Assembly (NCBI RefSeq): GCF_029227915.1
Contig: NC_079885.1
Span: 7,874,001 to 7,938,000 of the forward strand
Direction: 5' to 3'
Source of the DNA: Hydractinia symbiolongicarpus
Lineage: Eukaryota; Cnidaria; Hydrozoa; Anthoathecata; Hydractiniidae
Length of the DNA: 64,000 nt
Both the position numbers and the translations under genes were made by a program. Below the pieces are notes generated by a model, which saw only the letters and a list, made by a program, of their open reading frames with translations, was not told the origin of the DNA and searched no databases. Below, piece after piece: positions 25,801 through 37,800 of this stretch. Numbering within the stretch: the first letter of the stretch is position 1; each line of letters opens with the position of its first letter.

Positions 25801-28800
25801 AATTGAAACTTCCCCATGTATTTATTTTTGTCATTTGAATAGATACAATGAAGCCAACTTTCAAAAACTGCCACAATGCTACCAACTTTGTGTTACCAAG
25901 ATCTGAGAAAGAAATGTTCGTCAACTGGACCATACCAACTGTTACAGACAATAGTGGAGAAAAAGTGACTGTAACCGTATCTCCAAAGATATCACCACCT
26001 ACCGTTCTAAAAGCTGGTGTTAATTTGATTACTTACATGCAACAGATAAAAATGGAAATAGTGCATCTTGCAAAGTTTTTGTAAATGTTCAAGGTAGGTT
26101 TGCGCAAATTTATTTTATTCCACTGGTCCTGGTGCTCAACTCTTCCGCAAGTACTGAGAAATCGTAAGACGATGCTGAAGAGTGATTACAAAACATCAAA
26201 TGTTCAAGAACAGCAGTAGCCTAAGGAGCAAGTTTACTTTTAAGTGCCGAAATATACCCATGTGCTCGGACATACACACTTTAAAATGACGTTCAGTTTT
26301 GCCATAATATAAGTGGTGTTGCAGCCACAACTCTTTAAACAGTAAACGAGCCTGGAGCATATTGATGTAGACATTTTTTCTTGAAAGGCAAAGCAGTTAC
26401 CTAGCCTCCTTTTAAGGAAAATATAAGCTTAACATCACAATGCACCAATTTCCGCCTAATTTCTTTGGTTCAAATGTTTTCCAATTTGTTAAAAAAATCT
26501 TTCGTGAAAAGGTCTAACTCTTTCTTGGGAGCAAGAGTTTAAGACACAGAATCTAAATACCTTCGAAAGTTTTTTATTCCTTCTATGAATAACCTTCAGG
26601 TTTTTCCTACTTGCACAGCACTAATTCAAAAGAATCCATTAACCAGGTTCCAAAAACTGTATAATAATACCAAAGGAGCACTAAAGAAGAAGCTGTTTGG
26701 ACGTGTAAATGATTAAATACATATATTAAGGTTGAAAAACCAATAATATACTAACACGTACATTAAAGAAGAATTTTGTGTTTTTATTAGACAAGGAAAT
26801 ACCACGTATAAGATGTCCAAAGAATGTAGTTGTTGAAAGTGACACTTCAACTCGAGTATATTGGGGTAACGTTATATCAATGGACAATGTAAATACAAAA
26901 AGCATTACGTTTAATCCGCCAAATGGAACTATCTTTCACTCAAACAAATACCATAAAGTTGTTGCTATCGTAACAGATACCAATGGAAACAAAGACAGTT
27001 GTGTTATTGAGGTTTATGTTAAAGGTATAAACACGTTTTTTCTTTGGTTGATTCAGTTTGTGCTTTTGAGTAAGTTCTTTGATAAGAAGCTAATATTGTT
27101 TTTTTTTGCATTGTAGTTTCTTTTCCTGATTAAAAGAAAGTTGACTTAAAATAAAAATGCTGTGGGTGAACGAGAGTAATATTATGCCAGAGCTTTTGAT
27201 AGTTTTCAAAAATTGTTTGACTTTTTTCTAAGCTGCTCTCTATGCATTCTAGTCATTCCTTTGGCAATTCAAGTTTACAGTAGAGTTGCTTATGAAAAAT
27301 ATGTGTAGTACATGAATATTTTCATGCTATTGGAGAGGGGCATAATAATTATGTTTACACATTTTTATTCAAATAACAGGTTGTGGATGTCTAAAACGGA
27401 CGTGTCCCAATTACAAACCAGACAAGGGTATATCTACTTGTCATTTTAACAACCTTGGAACTGGTCTCATGATCAGTTGCAGACTAGAATGCCCAAAAAA
27501 TCGATCCTTTGTTGATGCTCATTTTCCAGAGAAATCAGATATTCATTGTAGGCCCAAAACTGGATGGGAGAAAAAATACATTCCTGGTTGTGCAGGTATG
27601 TGTGTTAATGAATTATATTTTACAGCGTCGATAACAGGAAAGTTTTTCTTTGATAACAGTGTACTTAAAGCTTACCTTTCGCGAAAATCAAGTTAATTTT
27701 ATATAGAAGAGAAAAAGTTGTCTACGAATTTGTCATTTTTTTAAAAATTCCTGATTGGTTTTTAAGAATTTGGACTTAGAAATTTCACTAATTATGCATG
27801 ATGTCATGAGATCTGTGTGGATGTTGTATTTAACAGTTTTGTCAAGGCGTATAGGATTAAATTATTTTTTAGCTGTTTACTTTGGCGTTTAAGACATTTT
27901 ACATAAATTTTAATAGTTGCTATATTTTTATCAATAACAGCAAATACATATTTTAGAACTAGTTCAAGACATTTCAAGACAAATATCTTGAGTAACAATG
28001 AAGACTTTTTTAAAAAAATAAAAGGATTCCTAGATAACTTTCACAGTTCTCTTATATGAGCTTAACTTGTTTTTTTCGCGGGAGGTGAGCTTTAGAAGAA
28101 AGAATAAGTAAACAAGGGACGTATAGGTTGAAAGTGTTGCGTAACAAGTGGGTAGAGGAGGGTATTGTACTGTGATACATTAAAGGTTTGTAAAAATAGC
28201 AAATTTGGGTGATAATCATTGTAGCCAGTTATATGTGGCGCGTGGCCTTGGCGCGTGGTTATGGCGTTCGCTTCGTAATCACAAGGTCCGTGGTTCGGTC
28301 CAAAGCGCAGGCATGATAAGCAAGTGTCTTTACCACAGTTACGGATCAACCCATGCCATGTGAGGGAAATTGGGTAGGTATTACCGGTGTATACTTTATG
28401 TATACATTCCGAACACAGAACCCACATTGATAACAGTGTTTCCTACACTGAAGTGGTTATATCCTGTATAAATATTCTGAAGAACAATAATAATGTAAAT
28501 ACCTGTATTTCAATGCAAAATTTGTTAAAATCATGCTCACTTTGTCAGCTAAATGATAATGCTTGTAAATTAGCATCTGTAATGTTATACTTTTGTAAAA
28601 GAATCACCTTTTTAACGCCTAAAGTTAATTCTTTTTTACAGCAAGAAAAAATATTACATCATGTCTAAACGCTACAATGACAATTGCATTCAACTCGACC
28701 ATTACTGGAAAGGTTAACATGACCTCTTTGGATGACAACATACAAGGATTACTGAATCAATTGCATGCACAGACCGCCAGCTGTAGGGACATTAAATTCA

Positions 28801-31800
28801 ACATTGTTCAAAATACTGTTGCTAGTAAAAACATTGTCACTAATTTCAAGTTTGATCCAAAGCCAAGTGTTTTTATCTTCCATCAAGTGGGTAAAGTTCT
28901 GGACGCTTGCTCAAAAGACTTATCAGCGACAATGCAAGCTAAAAAATCAGAAATATTAACTTTAGTTACTGATTCAAGAAATAGTATGTATGGAACAGAT
29001 TTTAGTTTTACTGCAGTCAGTTGTTGTAACAACACGAAACATTATTGCTGTCCAACTGGTCATCTTATTCGGACTCCATCAAACTCGTATGTTATCAATG
29101 GAATTTGTTGTAAGTGTCTTTTTGTTTGAACTATAGACTTTATATTATTTAATGATTCGTTTAACAAATATATAAAACTTTGTTTATTTAGTGGCCTGCG
29201 GTCCTGGCACGTTTCACAATGCTACTGCAAACAAATGTCAAAGTTGTCCTGTCGGGACATTTGCTCCGAGTAATGGTTTTGGTGATTGTATGAAATGTCC
29301 ATCAGGGAAAAGCACTTTATCGATTCATTCAACAGCTTGCACAGGTACATTATTGGATTTTCAAAAGGAACAACAATTATCTCAATACCCTAAATAAATT
29401 TTACTCTCGTAGGGGAAGATAATATTTTTAGGCATTATATCTATGAGTTAAGTTAAGAATTATTTAATATTTTTTCCCATTAAATCATTATGGAAATGAA
29501 AATGGAAAATATTCCAGAGAAAATATTCTGGAACTAAAATTAAATTTTAGTGTTGTGTGACCTGGTCTTCTTGTTTATATAACGTCTCTCTTTATTTGAC
29601 AATTACAAATTTAATCTCCATGCTTGTTAAGGAGATCTCCACTATTACTGGGTAGATTAATATAGTACTCTGTTTGTAAAAGAAGAATCCTCATTAACAG
29701 TGGTGTTGCATCTTCCTAGATCTCTGCAGCCCTGGAAGTTTCTCATCAACGGGTTTACAACCAACCTGTAGAAAATGCGATTACGGTGAATATCAATCCC
29801 AATTTGGTATGAAAGAATGCGTAAAATGTCCAGCTGGAACAACAACTGCTAATAGAGGAGCCTCCAATGTAAAAGATTGCAACGGTAGGGATAACAATTT
29901 AATTTTTTATTAAATTCTGTGATTTTCTCAATTCCAGTAAAACTAAACAATACAATTCGGTTCATAATCTTTTGGATAATGGCTTCTCTATATTGATAAA
30001 GAACATTAATTGGATAATTTTTTGTAACCAGAAAGCTGGAGAAATTCCACTTTTGCAGACACATAAATTAACTAAACAGCCTGCAAAATTTGCTTGGAGT
30101 ACTTACTGACTTAACTCTGTTACATCACCATTGGTATTAGGGCCTTTAAGACCCTTGAGATTCAAGGCAGGCTTCATCGATATTAGGAATAATGAATACT
30201 ACTGGTATCTAATAAGAAATGATAAAGAAAAGTAATTGTAAAAATTGGTTTTTGTATGTATGATCTTTGAGATTTGACAAAGTTGTAGATGGTAGTTTTA
30301 GTGATTGAGCACACTTTTTATGTTGTTGCTTATTTTAAACATTAAAAAAAAAGTTAATATCCTCTTTAAAATCTATCCATTAACGTTTTCTTTATTCCTT
30401 ACCGTTATATTTAGCACCATGTCCAACTGGAAAATTCTCTCCAACTGGATTATCTAACTGCACAGTATGTGAAAAGGGAACATATCAAGATGAAACAGGC
30501 CGTTCAATCTGTAAACAATGTCCTTCAGGAGGAATATATGCAGGAAAGCAAGGCGCAACATCTGTTAAAGAATGTCCAAGTAAGAATTTGTTTTAAACAA
30601 CAACATTGTCGTCACTCGCAACTGTTAAGATCAAACCTTGTATTCAAAGTGTCCGAATGATGTAATCTAGGTGTTGAAAATCTGCAATTTTTTAAAAGTT
30701 TTTATTGTCAAAAGATGTGTAACAAACCTATGACCATCTTTTTGTTTGTACTAGCAACTAACCCATGTGATCAAAAGCTTTGCCAGAACGAAGCGCAATG
30801 TAACCCTGGTAACTACACCTTCACGTGCAGCTGTAAACCTGGATGGACGGGAAAATATTGCGAAATCGATATTGATGAATGTGAGTCATCACCGTGTGGA
30901 AACTTTGGAAACTGCACTGATCTCGTCAATGGTTACAACTGTACATGTATGAGGGGAATAACCGGTGCAAATTGTGAAACAAACATAAATGATTGTAAGA
31001 ATGACAGCTGTAAAAATATGGGCATCTGCGAAGATAAAGTAAATGATTTTAAATGTTTTTGTCCTGCTGGATTTACTGGTAAAAGGTAAGAATTGGATTT
31101 TCTATGACTTAAATACAAAGTCAGGAATTTTTAATTATCTATAATATAATGCCCATATACGTCTGCCTGTCACGCAAAAATGTACCGCAAGTAGTGAGAC
31201 GCACGTAATGCGGTATAAAAAACGGTCGAATCCGTGGATTTTTCCACGGGCCGCAGACTAGTCAATTATACTAATACATGTACTGTATTTGCGTTATTTT
31301 TCCACCATGAGATTTCGTGTTGCAATGCTAGAAATAATTGTGGGTTTACAAGAGAGATATGGGAATATCAGAGGCGGATTATTTTTTCAGTGCAAGAATA
31401 TCGAATAAGCATCATTTTAACGAGAGAAATTTTGCCAGGTTTAACACAAATCTGTTCCGTATGAATAAAAATATACAACTTCTGATTGATATTCTACTTG
31501 GCAGCCTAATCACACAAAATGTAAGTGTGATACAAACCTGATAAAAATATATATGACAATCCAGCATGCGGGAGTATTGGGAGGCCGGATTATTTTTTCA
31601 ACCCATGCAAAAAAAGGGTTTATTGGAGAAGCGGAAATATTAGAAAGAATATAGCATAATACTATTATGTTGAAAATGACTGCTTTGTACCAAATATTTC
31701 TCTTGGTTTTTCAAAGGGAAATGACTAAACTTTCTTAAAAAAATTATGTCAAATTATCTTTTAGATAATTATCTTTTAGATGTGAGATTGACATCAACGA

Positions 31801-34800
31801 ATGCGACCCTTCACCTTGTATGCACAATTCCACTTGCACGGATCTAATTAATAACTTCAGATGTAACTGCCCGCCAGGTTATGAAGGCAAACGATGCGAA
31901 AAAGATATTGATGAGTGTCTGTCTATGCCATGTTTTAATAATGCAACATGTGTTGATTTGATCAATGATTTTCAATGTGTGTGTAAACCAGGCTATACAG
32001 GAAAATATTGTGCAGTGGATGTCGATGAATGCGAGAAGAAACCATGTCAAAACAATGCGTCATGCGTTGATCTTGTAAACGCTTACAGATGTCAATGCAA
32101 ACCAGGTAAGATTTTCTTTACGTGGTTTGCTATTTCTCAAAATGGTATGCTTCCCAATGTTGTATGCTTTTTCTTATTACACTTTTTTCAATGGGTGTGT
32201 GCTATTATTCATTATGGTATGCATAACTTTATGATCAAGGAGAGAAGCACACGTAAATGCAAATACGTTTGTAGTTGCCATTGTTGTGATTAACCACGTT
32301 AAATTACAATAGTCAAAGCTAATTCTTTCTTTTCCACACTTTTCCACAATTTTGATGTGTTTTTTTTTATGTGTTTCTTAATTGTTTTTGCTGCTGGACG
32401 TTCTGTTACATGCTCAATAATTTGTTGGACGTTCTGTTAAATAATCAGTAGTTTGTTAGACGTTCTGTTAAGTACTTAAAAATTTGCAGGACAGTCTGTT
32501 AGATACTCAATAATTTTCTGGAGGTTCTGTTAAATACTCAATTATTTGGTGGACGTTCTGTTTAACACACAATAATTTGCCGGACGTTCTGTTAAATGAT
32601 CAATAATTTCTGGCTTTACGTATTTTAAACTTCAATACCGATAGACTCTTTCACTGCTTGAGCACTGAGGTATGTGTTAGTAACATCATACCCTAACACA
32701 ACACAACTAACACAAATTTAACAAGTTTAAAAACAAAGTTTGCATACAAAGTCACTGGGACAAGACCTTGTAGACAAAACCGACAGTCAGTTAAAGAAAC
32801 CTTTAAATTTACAAAAAACTTAAAACTGAAATAACATGTAAAATACAAGTATCACAGAAACATTTTGCCTTGTAACAGTGTCGTTTTACAATCTCTCTTC
32901 TTATTTCGCTTATCTCTTAGGTTACACTGGATTCAATTGTTCAACAGAGATAAACGAGTGTGATCCATCACCATGTTTACGAAATTCCACCTGCACTGAT
33001 TTGGTGAATAAATTCAAATGCAATTGCGAAGCTGGTTACTATGGTGATCGTTGTGAATTTGAAAAAAATGAATGCGAAAGTTTACCTTGCAAAAATAATG
33101 CGATATGTATAGACAAAGTAAGTGATATGCTGAGATGCAGTAAAAAATAGCTTTTTTCCAATTACGTTGTATCCAATATATTTATCGAAATTTATTCGAC
33201 TGGTAGCCTTGTTGTGGAGCGTTTGTTTTCAGCGCGGAAAGTTTTGGTTTCAAACCCCGGCCAAGACATGCCAGAGACTATAAAAGTGTGAATCTATCCT
33301 GTCTACTTAGCGTTGAGCATGAGAAAAGGACTGATTTCTTAGGCGGTTGTGTAGTTGAACGATTGCTGTACTTGCACAACTTTCGTAACTTAAATTGGAG
33401 CTTTAAATGCGCTAGGAACCCCTTCGCAGGACTCTCGTTGATAGCAGTACCAATAGGAACTGAAGAGGTCATCCTGGGTAAATAATTTCAATAATAATAA
33501 TAAAATATGTTCAAATAAAAAACGTTATAAAACAATAAAAACATAAAAAATGTTTAGGTCAATGATTATCAATGCGTCTGTCCTTTTGGATACACTGGCA
33601 AAGATTGCGAAACAAATATAGATGAATGTCAACCTAACCCCTGCTTGAATGGTGCAACTTGTAATGATTTGATTGGTGATTACAGGTTGGTTGTTTTTTT
33701 ACTTTTATTTGCTTATTTGTTTTTCAGTTGTTGTTTATATCAGATGAAGTGCTGTATTGGTTTGTCATGATTAATAGTATTGTCTTCGACTTATAATTGG
33801 ATCTAAGATATTTAATATTCAACATTAGGGATTGTTCATAAATGATGTCAACCTTTATCTAAATTTGATGGTTGACGAAGGAGGAGGGAGGAGGGGAGGA
33901 GGTGACACTACTGTCAACCACCACAATTTTTATACCCTTGATTATCAGTAGTGTGTGAAAATCTTTTCGTGTTGCTATTAAGGGGGATTCTATTTCCAAA
34001 AGATGACTGTAACTCAGGGGGAGAGGGTGCAAAAGTCTTTAAAAAATAGGTGTATATATCACAATTTTTTATTAAGCCCCTTTCTTATATAATACCCCCT
34101 TAATTAAACCTCCATCTAAAACCATGCTTATTTTTTTTTAGATGGTAATTTTGATCTGTTAAACAACACTTTTTGTTATAAATTCTTTAATATTTTTCGT
34201 CTAGTTGTACGTGCCAACATGGATACACAGGCAGAAACTGTTCCACCATCATTGACAACTGTGACAGTGCACCTTGCAAAAACAATGGTAACTGTACAAA
34301 CCAAGTTGGCAACTATACATGTTTCTGTCCACCTGGCTACTCTGGAAGAGATTGTGAAACAGACATTGATGAATGCCAACCAGATCCTTGCAATGGAAGA
34401 GCTGTGAACTGTACTAACTTAATTGATGATTACATTTGCTATTGTCAACCGCGTTATCGGTATGTGTAATGTTTTTGACGATTATGGTGTCGTGGTAGCG
34501 CTTTCAACTTAAGGTTTCGGGTTTAATCGGCACTCTGACTCACTTTAAATGTCGTATTATCAGACCATTTGGTGCTATCTACTGACCGTTAATCGGCTTG
34601 TGTGACAGGCAAGTAAGTTAGAGCAATGGTATACGTATCTCTAGCGGTAATGTAACATATAGTTACAGTCGGATGGGAGGAAGAGCCAGCCATTACGATG
34701 GAATCCCCAAGGACGTTTAAACATCCCTCTACTTACTCAGATACGAATGTTTAAAGTATTACAGTGCATTAAAAGTCTTCTTACTGAACTCTCTTTCCAT

Positions 34801-37800
34801 TTTCTTCCAAAGTTCTTTTTATTTCTTAGAGGAAAGAACTGTTCCATTGAGATTGATAACTGCAAGCCTCAGCCATGCTTTCATAACTCGACTTGCACTA
34901 ACGTGTATCCAACCAATGACTTTAAGTGCAATTGTACTCTTGGTTATTATGGAAAGCGATGTGAAAATGAAACCGATGAGTGTTTGTCAAAACCGTGTCA
35001 AAATAATGGAAGTTGCACTGACTTGGTAAATACATGTTTTCCTAGTTTAGTATATAGCAGAGAAACCTTGAACCCTATCTTTCCTTATGAAGTCATATGG
35101 AAAACGGTGGAGTTGGTAGGAGCCAACCAACCTCACGCGGTTTTTTATGTTTTATTCAAATGTACTGCAAATTTATGCGGAGAAAGAAATTCGGATGAAT
35201 TGTTAAAAAGCAAAGGGGTAATTGAATTTTGGAGACGCCCCTTAAAGTATAATAAAAAACATTTTCTTTGCGTGATCATATAAACCACCTGCTCTTCTTA
35301 TCATATGCACTGTTGTGTTACACGATCATATATTGTGTATCAAATTTTATTTTCACTTCTTTTTCTTCATCAACATGAGCGACGAGGAACTTGCTGCCAC
35401 TGTTGTAATAAAAAAAGTACTGGGTGAAGCCGTGACTGAGTAGGCGGCCATAACTCGGTCTTTGATCTCGGATTTGCGATTAGAAGAGGAGAATGAGTAT
35501 AAAAATTACTTGCGAATGACGCCGGTAAATTTTGACGACATACTTGGGTTTGTTAAAAAAAAAAAATAAATAACAACATAACTTCGGCACAATTGAAAAC
35601 GCTATGATGGTTAATATCTCAATTTCAACTTAAAAAATATGAACATATACATTTGATTATACAAAATCTCATCATATAGCGTATGTTACACGACCAATTT
35701 TATATGATCATATAGTATATGTCATATAAAATTGATCGTGTAAAAGTGACTTAAGATGTGGCAATGTATCTTAATATACATTACAAATACATGTTATATT
35801 TAAAAATGCTTGCTCAATGAAGCTCTTTATTTAAAAAATTTATGTGTGAATCATAGATGAGTGATATCTTTGTATTAACATATGCCTCCATGATATTAAG
35901 AATAAATGTTTCCAATGTAATTGATATTTTTTTCATTTCTAGATTGGCAAACACAAATGTTCATGTCCAACTGGATTTACAGGAGTGAACTGTGAAACAA
36001 ATATTGACGATTGTAAAAACGTATCTTGTCTTAATGCTGGCATTTGCAAGGATTTGGTGAATGCTCACAAATGTGAATGTCCTGTGACGCACAAAGGAAA
36101 ACGCTGCGAAAAAAGTAAAAATTCTCTTTTGTCAGTGTCGGCTTTCACAGCAAACTTATTGAAGTTTAACTTATCTAATACTTTTAACCCTTCTTTCTTA
36201 TTCGTATTAAATTTGTACGTGTTCCTTTTCAAGCAGCTGATCTGATTTGTAATTTTGTGTATGTTGATATTTTGACGCAATTTAAAATTAATATAATTTT
36301 CGCGTATTAATTTTTCGCCAACTAATTTTTATTTCTTATTCTAAACAAATGATATAAAGACACACCTGCGTCTTTCACGTGTAATAGCTGCATCAATCTT
36401 CTCGCATTTTTGTTTATTTTTCGCAAATGCGCGAAAATAATACTCTCAAAATATTGCTGCGATGTTTTGATTTAAGGTAAGAATCTTCTTGAAAGTATTT
36501 AAAACGGAACTCAAAGTTGCCCAAAATGCAGCTTTTCACGCGAGAAAAATATGTATGTGTTGGTTTTAGCTAGTTGAAGGATCATCAAGAGCCTTTCTTT
36601 TGTGTTGCTTATCCGTTGTCTTTTCTTCTTAACTCTGTAATAATAAAAAAAATAGTGTTACTAGGTAAAATTTTGTAAAAAAAACTTTATAAATGACGTT
36701 ACGCTCTATTTCCTAGAAATTCCTGACGAAGTTGACATCAAACTCCCTGGTGGTGCTGAATCATTCTTGATGCATCCAAACGTAAGCATGGCATCTGAAT
36801 TCACCTTATCACTCTGGTTTAGATACACAACTAACCCAGCAAAGGGGACAATTTTAACACTCTTGAACAGCAAAAAAGCAAATCCCACTAAATTTTTGGA
36901 AATGGATGAGAAGAAGCTTATCATTGCATCTAGTAAAGTGGAAATTCAGCTCCAGGAAAGAACAATAAACAATAAATATTGGCATCATATCTTTATTGCA
37001 TTATCTGGATTGACGAAGCAGTTGGTGGTTGCATTAGATGGTAGAGTGTTGGAAGCAAGCACACCAGATTTTCTGCAAAACATGACCTTCTTTAAACCGT
37101 ATGGTTTGGTTGTTCTTGGAAAGAAAGTGAATGCATCAGCTTATCTGATTGATGACGGGTTTACTGGAGAAGTGAGTCAACTGGGTATTTGGGATCGAAT
37201 GTTTACTGAAGCAGAAAGAATAGCATTGTCGAAGAATTGCTCGACTAATTTGAATGGTAACTTTTAGTTATTTTTGTGTGTACGATATGTGATTACGGTG
37301 CCATGTCTTGCAATTACTTTGGTTCATATAAAAATACACCGGTGTTTAAACTGTCAGGTTATTCTAACTTCATTTTACACTTCCTGACACACAGGTTAAT
37401 CTAATGTGGTGCACCCGAGGTCGTGTAAAAGATGCATGAAATATTTATGCCGGAAATAGAAATTGCGAAAATATTTTTATCGATTCAGTACCCCGTAGAG
37501 CATTTCATGGCATAGATTTACGAAATATTTCCTGACTGATTTTCCAATGCGTCAACAACTAGCTAAACAAGGCTTTTAATTTTTCTTAACTTTTTATTGC
37601 AGCAGTTCTTGCCAGGAATGAAATATTTGCTACTGTAATGGAGGCTCAGCCATTGAAGGAAAATTTCCATGTTTATTTTTTTTAATTAATGTATTTTGGT
37701 TTTCTAGATGTAAAGTTTTTATATTTTTTTAGACTCAATCATACCATGGATCGGCCTTCTAAAAAATTCTGGAAAAAACGTCTCTCTCATTGAAGCATGG

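Noticed and set aside
28092-28427. Minus-strand 111-codon open frame
   Set aside because: It is a shadow of a tRNA-derived SINE.
31761-31780. Alternative acceptor at 31763 in a short tandem duplication before exon 28
   Set aside because: Using it would add an in-frame TAA directly after the junction; the acceptor at 31779 is the productive one.
32396-32612. Regularly spaced repeats that could suggest a CRISPR array
   Set aside because: There are no unique spacers; the units are contiguous 31-bp copies in a eukaryotic intron.
33118-33150. Receptor stop in exon 29 read-through (SDMLRCSKK)
   Set aside because: A GTAAGT donor after CIDK joins to VNDYQCVC at 33558, restoring the EGF.
35026-35280. 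Continuation of the EGF frame past 35025 as coding
   Set aside because: The EGF is completed only by joining to 35943; the read-through has no cysteine pattern.
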